A stretch of DNA of 30,379 nucleotides from a virus. This document shows, one piece after another, positions 6,919 through 11,748 of the stretch. The notes under the pieces are model-generated. The model did not search any database. It worked only from the letters and a program-made list of their open reading frames with translations, and was not told where the DNA came from. Numbering within the stretch: position 1 is the stretch's first letter; the number at the start of each line of letters is the position of its first letter. Both the position numbers and the translations under genes were made by a program. The stretch covers positions 1-30,379 of the IMG/VR virus record IMGVR_UViG_3300034407_001479; one strand, given 5' to 3'.

Positions 6919-7083
6919 TTACCTCCTTTGGTTTGTTATGACGTTATACATATATTCATAACACGCATTACAGAGTTGTGTCATATCACTTTTGTAATAC
7001 GTGAATGAATACATTTTCTTATAGTTGAAATAGTGATTACACTTATGACAACGTAAAGAACTTTGTTTATTTGTAATTTTCAT
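6919..7083 (-). CDS. small zinc-ribbon peptide (54 aa)
   Basis: 54 residues from ATG 7083 to TAA 6919-6921. Two CxxC knuckles are visible, RCHKC at 11-15 and LCNAC at 37-41, spaced as in a zinc ribbon, with Lys and Tyr-rich segments between and after. This predicts a zinc-stabilised DNA-, RNA- or protein-binding mini-protein. It lies between the DUF932 gene and a gene whose ribosome site overlaps its 3' end. Its own Shine-Dalgarno is weak. The paired knuckles make chance unlikely. Confidence 0.65.
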   Translation of the reverse strand: MKITNKQSSLRCHKCNHYFNYKKMYSFTYYKSDMTQLCNACYEYMYNVITNQRR

Positions 7084-7110
7084 TTGATTAGAATATTACA
7101 AGGTTAATAT

Positions 7111-7965
7111 TTACGCAACTAGTTGTTGCCATTGTTGAGAAGATAATGCTTTAGCTACTTCATCTTCTCTACGTTTACGTATAGCATGACCACGTTCACC
7201 ATCAGTATGTGTAGACCAATAAGTGAGTGCATTGTACAATGCCCATTTTGTTCTACCTAATGATTGAGCTTCACGATCAAAACCTTGAAGTAAGGTTTCA
7301 GTACGTGTTACATTGTAAGGTACTGAATTTGTTGATCTTTTGAAGGTCTTACATAATGTAGATTCCAAAAACTTTTGTACATTGTGTTCATGTAGTTTTG
7401 TTTTACCCCATTCTTGATAATCATTTTCTGATTTCATAAAGAACTCTGTACCTTTGTGAACACGATCTGCTATACTGTTGATGTTTACGTTACTTGTATG
7501 TTTAAATCGTAATGTAGAGGCATTAACGGGTGTTGTACAACCATTTAAACACCATAAACGTAAGCCATCACATATAGTAGCAAATGCCCATGATTGATCA
7601 TATGAGTTAAAGAAGTTTATTCTAAACTTTATGATATCATCTTTTTGTGGTTCAATTACCAAGTCATTGAAAGTAATAGAGCCACGCATTTTTGCACCTG
7701 CTTCATGGATTTGTATTTTTGACTCATAATTTGTAAGACCTGTTTTTTCAACGCCTTCCATTACTCTGTCAACTACATCTTTATGAGATATTGGTTTGTA
7801 TTTACTGCCGTGAATACCTAGAACTTGACCTGTGTCTGTGCGTACACACGCTCTAGCCATAGCACTTGGTACTTTGTAGTTATCTTTACCTACTTGCTGT
7901 TCGGTATTGATTGCTTCCAAATCCACCATTTCTGTGGGGAAGTCATAGTCTAAATTATCTAGCAT
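7111..7965 (-). CDS. DUF932 (phage/plasmid-like) protein
   Basis: 284 residues resembling the DUF932 / phage-plasmid-like family of unknown function. Typical features are the N-terminal strands around VLGIHGSKYKPISHKDVVDRV, the middle FRINFFNSYDQSWAF, the DGLRLWCLNGCTTP segment, and a C-terminal helical part with WALYNALTYWSTH. Proteins of this family are common in early regions of phages and in conjugative plasmids. AAAGGAG precedes ATG 7965 by seven bases. It overlaps the upstream gene by 11 bases. No enzymatic residues can be assigned. Confidence 0.82.
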   Translation of the reverse strand: MLDNLDYDFPTEMVDLEAINTEQQVGKDNYKVPSAMARACVRTDTGQVLGIHGSKYKPISHKDVVDRVMEGVEKTGLTNYESKIQIHEAGAKMRGSITFNDLVIEPQKDDIIKFRINFFNSYDQSWAFATICDGLRLWCLNGCTTPVNASTLRFKHTSNVNINSIADRVHKGTEFFMKSENDYQEWGKTKLHEHNVQKFLESTLCKTFKRSTNSVPYNVTRTETLLQGFDREAQSLGRTKWALYNALTYWSTHTDGERGHAIRKRREDEVAKALSSQQWQQLVA

Positions 7966-8221
7966 GATTACTCCTTTGTTTTATGCATTGATATAAGATA
8001 ATTAAATAGGGAAGAATGGTACGGTGAGATTTTTCTAAGTAATCTTTTTCCCGTGCCATGGTATGTAGTAACTTATCTAGTGTCTTCCCTGCGTCAGCAC
8101 CAGTAAGATTTCTTTGTGCCGCATATAGACGCATAGCTTCGAGCGATTTTACACTACTCTCTATACGTTCTGTATGCTTTACAAATTCTAAGTAAACTTT
8201 ATCAAGATTTTGCATTAGCAT
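7955..8221 (-). CDS. hypothetical helical protein (88 aa)
   Basis: 88 residues (86 if the second ATG, 8215, is used). The sequence is mainly helical with a charged N-terminal two thirds (DKVYLEFVKHTERIESSVKSLEAMR) and a more hydrophobic end (TILPYLIILYQCI). It overlaps the upstream gene by 14-20 bases and the DUF932 gene by 11. No motif recognised. Confidence 0.6.
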   Translation of the reverse strand: MLMQNLDKVYLEFVKHTERIESSVKSLEAMRLYAAQRNLTGADAGKTLDKLLHTMAREKDYLEKSHRTILPYLIILYQCIKQRSNHAR

Positions 8222-8459
8222 TGTCTAATACAAAGTCAATATGTTGGCTGTATTGATCCCATAGTGATTCATCGAAACAGTTATTTTCAAGCATTATTGA
8301 CATATTGTCGAGGTGTTGAAATGCCTCTTGTATTTGGTCGTGCTGAGATTGGGGGAGCTTTGACTCTGCAATCAGCAACTGCACTTTGTAGTTTTTTATT
8401 TTTTGTAAAGTGATTGACTCAATGTGATCAATCTCTTGTTCAATGTAGTGTTTAGACAT
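8202..8459 (-). CDS. hypothetical acidic helical protein (85 aa)
   Basis: 85 residues with AGGAG seven bases before ATG 8459. Sequence starts MSKHYIEQEIDHIESITLQ, is strongly helical, and becomes acidic toward the end (NNCFDESLWDQYSQHIDFVLDN). It is the first gene after a structured 89-base gap that follows the small membrane protein. No family recognised. Confidence 0.65.
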   Translation of the reverse strand: MSKHYIEQEIDHIESITLQKIKNYKVQLLIAESKLPQSQHDQIQEAFQHLDNMSIMLENNCFDESLWDQYSQHIDFVLDNANAKS

Positions 8460-8500
8460 ACGTTCTCCTGTTTTTGGTTACACATCATTGTGAAGCCATA

Positions 8501-8536
8501 GAGCAAGACACTAAGGGGAAGGGGAAAGTCTTGCTC
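8501..8536 (-). other. intergenic stem-loop with pyrimidine-rich loop
   Basis: GAGCAAGAC at 8501-8509 pairs perfectly with GTCTTGCTC at 8528-8536 around an 18-base loop. On the leftward transcript the loop reads TTTCCCCTTCCCCTTAGT. It lies in the 89-base gap between two leftward genes. No T-run follows, so it does not look like an intrinsic terminator. It could be an RNA-processing or stability element, or a protein-binding site. Confidence 0.5.
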
Positions 8537-8548
8537 CACGGGTACACC

Positions 8549-8719
8549 TTATTTATTATTACGTGATGTTACATGAATATCAATAGCTAAGTAAGTTGTG
8601 AATATCCATACAAGTGTTAACATCAACGACAATCCATTGTATGTAGGCATATGCCACAGTGCTAATGGAATGAAAATAATGTTGAGATATAAGCCCAACA
8701 ACGTGCGAAATGTAATCAT
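8549..8719 (-). CDS. small two-TM membrane protein (56 aa)
   Basis: 56 residues from ATG 8719, chosen because GGAGG lies five bases upstream; a longer frame beginning at TTG is less convincing. Two hydrophobic segments (about 2-21 and 29-48) are separated by a short turn (HMPTYNG), with a basic C-terminus (TSRNNK). It is the first gene after the terminator of the 161-residue gene and probably has its own promoter. An early membrane protein, for example a superinfection or host-modifying factor, is possible but unproven. Confidence 0.6.
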   Translation of the reverse strand: MITFRTLLGLYLNIIFIPLALWHMPTYNGLSLMLTLVWIFTTYLAIDIHVTSRNNK

Positions 8720-8793
8720 AATAACCTCCAATGGGGTGATGATAGTGAAAAGGTACCCTCCTAATTTGGGGACACACAAACACTAGCGTTAGT

Positions 8794-8822
8794 ATTACAT
8801 AGGGAGTTACGCAACGTCCCAA
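8794..8822 (-). promoter_or_regulatory. possible sigma70 promoter for the leftward block
   Basis: On the minus strand TTGGGA (8822-8817) and TGTAAT (8799-8794) are separated by 17 bases. Matches to consensus are 4/6 and 5/6. It lies between a terminator and the start of the gene at 8719, where a new transcript would be needed. It also sits in one copy of a 60-base-spaced duplication and overlaps a small hairpin (8802-8820). In AT-rich DNA such matches are common, hence low confidence. Confidence 0.3.
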
Positions 8823-8894
8823 GGATATCGAGGACACTGAATAATACTCTATAATAAAAAAGGGAGTTACGAAACTGCAACTCCCTTTCGAGGA
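8801..8894. repeat. 60-base-spaced duplicated element
   Basis: AGGGAGTTACG occurs at 8801-8811 and again at 8861-8871. TCGAGGA occurs at 8828-8834 and 8888-8894. Both pairs have exactly 60-base spacing, suggesting an old tandem duplication. Each copy can fold: the first as GGGAGTT/AACgTCCC with a bulge (8802-8820), the second as the strong terminator hairpin at 8859-8888. Between the blocks the copies have diverged. Confidence 0.55.
8855..8888 (-). terminator. Rho-independent terminator (leftward)
   Basis: AAAGGGAGTT (8859-8868) pairs with AACTCCCTTT (8879-8888) around a 10-base loop. Read leftward, the stem is followed directly by a T run (8860 to 8855, TTTTTT). It begins nine bases after the stop of the 161-residue gene, so it should end or attenuate transcription from the divergence region before the rest of the leftward block. 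Confidence 0.8.
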
Positions 8895-8896
8895 TG

Positions 8897-9382
8897 TTAC
8901 TTCATTGAATCTCTGAATTGTTTGATTCTTAGAAGTACCTTATCAGAATCTTCAGAAGTCTTTTCATCAGATTTTGTTTGAGGTATGTAACTTTCATTTG
9001 TTACATCTTGAAATACTAATTTAGTAGCTTCAAATATTTCATTGTATCTAGTATGCCAAGCCATGTGATTTTCACATTGAGTAGTCAAATAATCATGTGG
9101 TTGACTTTTTTGTTTACGATCAGCAATCTTTTCTTCAGCTTGCTCCAATGCATACATATGAGAAGATTGGACTGCTTTAGGCAATCTTGTAAGTGCTCTC
9201 AAAATACGTTTGGTTTCACGTGCAATTTCTTGCTCGCCTGCTCCATCATAGTCAGATTTTTTAATGTCTGATAGATCATTAACAAATCCTTCAAATGATT
9301 TTTCTATCAACTCCATGCCTTGTTTAAATAGCTTTTCGTTGAATGTAGTATCGATTACTGTTTTAGTTTTTGCGTTTGTCAT
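8897..9382 (-). CDS. hypothetical early protein, first leftward gene (161 aa)
   Basis: 161 residues, helical and highly charged, with a very strong ribosome site (AAAAAAGGAG) about seven bases before ATG 9382. N-terminal helix TFNEKLFKQGMELIEKSFEG, then a basic middle (ETKRILRALTRLPKAVQ) and an acidic, Ser/Lys-rich C-terminal third. It is the first gene read leftward from the noncoding divergence region and is followed at once by an intrinsic terminator. Those features are typical of an abundant immediate-early product. No family recognised. Confidence 0.75.
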   Translation of the reverse strand: MTNAKTKTVIDTTFNEKLFKQGMELIEKSFEGFVNDLSDIKKSDYDGAGEQEIARETKRILRALTRLPKAVQSSHMYALEQAEEKIADRKQKSQPHDYLTTQCENHMAWHTRYNEIFEATKLVFQDVTNESYIPQTKSDEKTSEDSDKVLLRIKQFRDSMK

Positions 9383-9454
9383 ATGTTCTCCTTTTTTGTT
9401 AAATTAATGACGCCAGTTTTAGATCATGATGCAGAGAAGATGTATATGATTAGT

Positions 9455-9499
9455 GAGAAAAAAAATGCCTGAAATAAACGGATGTTTATTTTTTTTCTC
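9455..9499. repeat. AT-rich nested inverted repeat
   Basis: A 12-base perfect inverted repeat pairs 9455-9466 (GAG, eight A, T) with 9488-9499 (A, eight T, CTC). Inside and partly competing with it is AAATAAAC (9472-9479) / GTTTATTT (9484-9491) with a four-base loop GGAT. Read rightward, the inner hairpin is followed by TTTTTCTC, so it could terminate or pause rightward transcripts. Read leftward, it also ends in a T run. It lies about 75 bases upstream of the first leftward gene. A bidirectional terminator, operator or melting site are the options. Confidence 0.6.
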
Positions 9500-9500
9500 G

Positions 9501-9528
9501 TTGCCCAGAAACTTGTTTCTGATGGCAA
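9501..9528. repeat. 28-bp near-palindrome, operator-like
   Basis: CAGAAAC (9506-9512) and GTTTCTG (9515-9521) form a perfect dyad around TT. It is flanked by TTGCC (9501-9505) and GGCAA (9524-9528), which extend the symmetry with a two-base offset. Such compact dyads are typical of dimeric repressor or initiator binding sites. It lies immediately beside the AT-rich nested repeat. The phage encodes an HTH protein and a LexA-like winged helix, either of which could bind here. Confidence 0.5.
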
Positions 9529-9560
9529 CTCTAACTTGCTTTAGCATATACAACTTCGAA

Positions 9561-9583
9561 CATTATGATCTACTGGCATAATG
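9561..9583. repeat. inverted repeat with overlapping tandem octamer
   Basis: CATTATG (9561-9567) is the exact reverse complement of CATAATG (9577-9583), nine bases apart. The right arm overlaps a tandem near-repeat GGCATAAT (9575-9582) / GGCATTAA (9583-9590). Small repeats of this type occur in operators and iteron-like origins. No function can be assigned. Confidence 0.4.
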
Positions 9584-9709
9584 GCATTAATTTGACCTAA
9601 AAAGGAAGGACATATGACGAACCAAAACTGAACAGTAACTCGATACTACATTCAACTAAAAGCGTCCCCCCATCATAGGCACCCCATTGATAGAGTGTCT
9701 TGCAGGATA

Positions 9710-9731
9710 GGTGTTCCCTCTTTGGAACACC
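9710..9731 (+). repeat. perfect 8-bp hairpin
   Basis: GGTGTTCC (9710-9717) pairs with GGAACACC (9724-9731) around a six-base loop CTCTTT. It is followed one base later by the next stem-loop, so the two could stack in an RNA. No T run follows, so a terminator role is unlikely. Confidence 0.55.
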
Positions 9732-9732
9732 G

Positions 9733-9765
9733 TAAGGACGGTTCTTTGCTAGAGAAGAGTCCTTA
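9733..9765 (+). repeat. two-part stem-loop
   Basis: TAAGGAC (9733-9739) pairs with GTCCTTA (9759-9765). After a 2x2 internal loop, TTCTTT (9742-9747) pairs with AGAGAA (9751-9756), with one G-T pair and a three-base loop. The arrangement of stem, symmetric internal loop and tight terminal loop looks like a folded RNA more than a DNA operator. It ends at the candidate -35 box at 9765. Confidence 0.5.
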
Positions 9766-9794
9766 TGACATGTAGTCGGCGTAATATATATAAT
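9765..9794 (+). promoter_or_regulatory. candidate rightward sigma70 promoter
   Basis: ATGACA (9765-9770) and a perfect TATAAT (9789-9794) are separated by 18 bases. It is the best -10 match in the divergence region. The start point would be near 9801, at the base of the inner stem 9795-9845, so the transcript would begin with a hairpin. It would drive the small terminase gene and downstream cassette with a leader of about 220 bases. Confidence 0.5.
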
Positions 9795-9857
9795 GGATAG
9801 GAGATGTTCGTCAGGGGAATTCAGTCTGTATTCATCTCCGTATCCGTTCGCCGACTA
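9773..9857 (+). repeat. long nested inverted repeat (85 bp)
   Basis: Outer arms TAGTCGGCG (9773-9781) and CGCCGACTA (9849-9857) pair perfectly over nine bases. Inside, GGATA-GGAGATG (9795-9806) pairs with CATCTCC-g-TATCC (9833-9845), 12 pairs with one bulged G. The apical loop is 26 bases (9807-9832). The 5' internal loop (9782-9794) holds the TATAAT box; the 3' side has only GTT. Chance formation of two nested long stems is unlikely. It may act as RNA structure, terminase-binding or packaging site, or operator around the promoter. Confidence 0.65.
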
Positions 9858-9906
9858 TCCGTCTAATTAACTAATATAACGAGTCCATAAGTGGTCCGTA
9901 TGAAAT

Positions 9907-9930
9907 GATTCGGGGGTTCTTTCCCGAATC
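9907..9930 (+). repeat. perfect 8-bp GC-rich hairpin
   Basis: GATTCGGG (9907-9914) pairs with CCCGAATC (9923-9930) around an eight-base loop GGTTCTTT. It is followed after three bases by a second small hairpin (9934-9948). Read rightward, it would lie in the leader of the small terminase mRNA. Confidence 0.55.
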
Positions 9931-9933
9931 TAT

Positions 9934-9951
9934 ACCATCTGTGATGGTTTT
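9934..9951 (+). repeat. small hairpin followed by short T run
   Basis: ACCATC (9934-9939) pairs with GATGGT (9943-9948) around TGT, then TTT (9949-9951). Together with the stronger hairpin just upstream it could attenuate rightward transcripts, although the T run is short. It is followed by AGGAGG (9953-9958). Confidence 0.4.
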
Positions 9952-9964
9952 CAGGAGGATCCCG

Positions 9965-10006
9965 TTGGACACAAACTGGTATGTTGACATTTACGTCGGT
10001 GTCTGA
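9965..10006 (+). CDS. possible leader peptide upstream of the small terminase
   Basis: AGGAGG (9953-9958), among the best ribosome sites on the plus strand, stands six bases before a TTG that opens a 13-codon frame (MDTNWYVDIYVGV) ending at TGA 10004-10006. The same frame also has an ATG at 9944, which gives 20 residues but has no ribosome site of its own. The stop is 18 bases from the small terminase ATG, which itself has only a weak AGAAGAG. This could be a translated leader that couples to or regulates the terminase gene. Very short, so tentative. Confidence 0.3.
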   Translation: MDTNWYVDIYVGV

Positions 10007-10012
10007 TATTAG
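9984..10012 (+). promoter_or_regulatory. possible second rightward promoter
   Basis: A perfect TTGACA (9984-9989) is followed after 17 bases by TATTAG (10007-10012), a weak -10. The start would fall about five bases before ATG 10024, giving a nearly leaderless transcript, which argues against it being the main promoter. It overlaps the possible leader peptide. Confidence 0.25.
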
Positions 10013-10023
10013 AAGAGTTAGTT

Positions 10024-10398
10024 ATGCCAAACATTAAACCAAAGGGAATAACACCACAACAGAAGAAGTTAGTTGATACGCTCGTAGCCACAGGATGTAC
10101 AATCACCGATGCCTCGAAAGTCGCAGGATACAAGGGAAACAGCTCAAGAGTAAGTGCAAGTCGAGCGTTACGTTCCCCAGAGGTACAGCAATATATGTTT
10201 CAAGAGATACAGAAGTCTATTGGAATGTCCGCAGTCAAGGCACAGAGTAAGCTACTGGATCTAGCAAGTGGAGCCAAGTCAGAGTACGTACAGCTTGAGG
10301 CAAGCAAGGACATTCTAGACCGAGCAGGATTCAAAGCACCTGATAAACATCAGCATCTTGTTAAAGGCGACTTCCAGATTAATATAGACCTCAAGTAG
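10024..10398 (+). CDS. terS: terminase small subunit
   Basis: 124 residues resembling the Terminase_2 type small subunit, which recognises phage DNA and starts packaging. Visible pattern: ITPQQKKLVDTLVATGCTITDASKVAGYKGNSS (HTH, about 9-41), then SASRALRSPEVQQYMFQEI, then helices for oligomerisation and a short polar tail ending FQINIDLK. The gene is richer in G+C (about 45-50% in sampled lines) and uses more CAG and AAG codons than the late genes, like the noncoding DNA just upstream. The recognition site may be in or next to this gene. Ribosome site AGAAGAG is weak. Confidence 0.8.
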   Translation: MPNIKPKGITPQQKKLVDTLVATGCTITDASKVAGYKGNSSRVSASRALRSPEVQQYMFQEIQKSIGMSAVKAQSKLLDLASGAKSEYVQLEASKDILDRAGFKAPDKHQHLVKGDFQINIDLK

Positions 10399-10543
10399 CT
10401 CGGTCTGTGGTGTTATGTACTGGCTCACACAAACACATAGGGTACTTCGAAAAAACCACACATGACACACTATATATGTCCTGTCCTCACATTATAGGTT
10501 CAAAAAGCTCGACAAAAATTTTTTTTTCTGTTAAAGTTCGTTC

Positions 10544-10852
10544 ATGCCAAAGACACCTGCATGGACACGGAAAGAAGGTAAGAATCCTAAAGGAGGATTA
10601 AATGCCAAGGGTCGAGCTTCGTATAAAGGTGGTACATTAAAAGCACCAGTAAAACGAGGTGATAATCCAAGGCGTGCATCTTTCTTAGCACGTATGGGTA
10701 ATATGCCTGGGCCTGAAAGAGATAGTAAAGGTAGACCTACTCGTTTACTTTTATCATTGAGGGCGTGGGGAGCATCTAGTAAAGCTGATGCAAGAAGAAA
10801 AGCAAAAGCTATGTCTATTCGTTTAAAAAATAAAAAAAAGAAAGGTAAATAA
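10544..10852 (+). CDS. basic small protein resembling DUF6321
   Basis: 102 residues, strongly basic, ending in a poly-Lys tail (RLKNKKKKGK). The pattern TPAWTRKEGKNPKGGLNAKG, RRASFLARMGNMPGP and KGRPTRLLLSLRAWGASS matches what I know as DUF6321 of marine phages and related viruses; the name is from memory. Function unknown. No strong Shine-Dalgarno precedes ATG 10544. The 145 bases before it (10399-10543) hold no convincing gene. It is the first of a run of small basic genes between the terminase subunits. Confidence 0.75.
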   Translation: MPKTPAWTRKEGKNPKGGLNAKGRASYKGGTLKAPVKRGDNPRRASFLARMGNMPGPERDSKGRPTRLLLSLRAWGASSKADARRKAKAMSIRLKNKKKKGK

Positions 10853-10853
10853 A

Positions 10854-10904
10854 ATGTACGGAAAAAAACCAAAAAAAATGATGAAACCAAAAAAGAAGAA
10901 GTAA
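10854..10904 (+). CDS. 16-residue poly-lysine mini-protein
   Basis: A 16-codon frame begins one base after the preceding stop and ends with a TAATG overlap to the next gene. It encodes a peptide with nine lysines and no acidic residue (MYGKKPKKMMKPKKKK). AT-rich DNA can yield Lys-rich frames by chance. However, the exact fit between two genes and the matching charge of its neighbours favour translation. Function would be nucleic-acid binding, by inference from composition alone. Confidence 0.45.
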   Translation: MYGKKPKKMMKPKKKK

Positions 10905-11095
10905 TGAAAGGCGTACCTCATTACACTAAAGATGGTAAAGAACACAAAGGAGGCACACATAAAATGCCTGATGGATCTTTACATTCTGGTAAGACACATT
11001 CATCTTCTAGTAAAAAATTATTTCATTTAAAAGAACTACCTGCAAAAGTTAAAAGAAAAGTCATGATGTTGACAAAAAAGAAAAAGAAAGGATAA
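10904..11095 (+). CDS. basic His/Lys-rich small protein (63 aa)
   Basis: 63 residues starting MKGVPHYTKDGKEHKGGTHK, with a Gly/His/Lys-rich N-terminal half carrying repeated short HKGGTHKMPDGSLHSGKTHS-type units, then ELPAKVKRKVMMLTKKKKKG. I have seen similar MKGVPHY...GGTHKMPDG...HSG proteins in marine phages but know no function. The start overlaps the mini-gene stop. The six His residues in the first 41 positions could bind metal. Confidence 0.65.
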   Translation: MKGVPHYTKDGKEHKGGTHKMPDGSLHSGKTHSSSSKKLFHLKELPAKVKRKVMMLTKKKKKG

Positions 11096-11102
11096 TAACT
11101 TT

Positions 11103-11573
11103 ATGGTAAATTATTCAAGAATAGCAGGCATGGCAGGTTATGGTAAATCAGCTATGCAAAAAAAGAAAAAAGGTAAGATCGTTACCTCAATGTCAACAAG
11201 AAAGCCATCACTTATGATGAATCCAAGAGGTGGTACTGCAGATGATTTTAGAGCAAAGGGAGGACGTGTAATTGACAAACCGGGAAGAGTTAAACCAAAA
11301 GTGGAAGGAAAGCCTACTCCAAAATCTACTTCAACATCTAAAGATAAAAAAGCGGGGCCGTTAGAAACTAAGATGATTGAAAAAATTAAAAAAATAAAAG
11401 AAGCTAAAAAAGAAGGTAAAGGTGCTCGAATGCAAAAAGGTGAACAAAAATCTTTAATGGAAGCACGAAAAAAAGATCAAGAGAATGCAAAAGAATCACA
11501 AAGAATGACCAAAGCTCAACGTCTTAAAATGATTTTAGCTTTAAGAAAAAAACGTAAACGTGGTCAAAGATAA
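11103..11573 (+). CDS. highly basic protein, Lys/Arg-rich (156 aa)
   Basis: 156 residues dominated by Lys, Arg, Gly and Ser, predicted largely disordered at the N-terminus (MVNYSRIAGMAGYGKSAMQ, then GGTADDFRAKGGRVIDKPGR). A helical Lys/Glu/Arg C-terminal part follows (about 88-156), ending RKKRKRGQR. AAGGA lies about ten bases before ATG 11103. Composition suggests a DNA- or RNA-condensing protein, perhaps packaged or used in head assembly. No family recognised. Confidence 0.65.
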   Translation: MVNYSRIAGMAGYGKSAMQKKKKGKIVTSMSTRKPSLMMNPRGGTADDFRAKGGRVIDKPGRVKPKVEGKPTPKSTSTSKDKKAGPLETKMIEKIKKIKEAKKEGKGARMQKGEQKSLMEARKKDQENAKESQRMTKAQRLKMILALRKKRKRGQR

Positions 11574-11748
11574 AATAAAAAAAAATGAAACAGTAGCCAA
11601 GTCTATGGAAACTGCTCGTCTATCTGAACTACAACTGCATAGACAAAATCAAATAAAACAATATGCAGAATATAAGATGCTCAAAGGTCATTCAAAAGAA
11701 AAAGCATATAAAATGGCAGAGGCACATATCTTAACTAACAATGACTAG
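11560..11748 (+). CDS. small basic helical protein (start uncertain)
   Basis: 62 residues if GTG 11560 is used, overlapping the previous gene by 14 bases; 47 if ATG 11605 is used. Neither has a strong ribosome site. The sequence is helical and basic (LSELQLHRQNQIKQYAEYKMLKGHSKEKAYKMAEAHIL). The KGHSKEKAYKMAEAH stretch resembles a short helix-hairpin-helix-like segment but is not diagnostic. It overlaps the next gene by eight bases. Confidence 0.5.
   Translation: MVKDKIKKNETVAKSMETARLSELQLHRQNQIKQYAEYKMLKGHSKEKAYKMAEAHILTNND

Larger units (their letters stand above)
9383..10023. other. 640-bp structured noncoding divergence region
   Basis: No gene of normal length is open here. It separates the leftward early block from the rightward packaging and structural genes. 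The left part (9383-9600) is AT-rich with long A/T inverted repeats. By hand count 9661-9960 holds 134 G or C in 300 bases, against 21 in 60 in a sampled late gene (19441-19500). At least eight inverted repeats are present (listed separately), plus two candidate rightward promoters and two tiny open frames with ribosome sites. Plausible roles are divergent promoters and operators, a packaging start site beside the small terminase gene, a replication origin, or a structured leader or noncoding RNA. The sequence alone does not decide. Confidence 0.7.

Noticed and set aside
9660-9960. tRNA or tmRNA gene in the structured region
   Set aside because: I looked for a T-arm TTCRA loop, a 7-bp acceptor pair and a CCA end in the right arrangement and found none that fit together.
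10407-10601. Plus-strand open frame of 64 codons after the small terminase
   Set aside because: It overlaps the better supported basic gene at 10544, has no ribosome site and no protein-like pattern. I treat 10399-10543 as noncoding.
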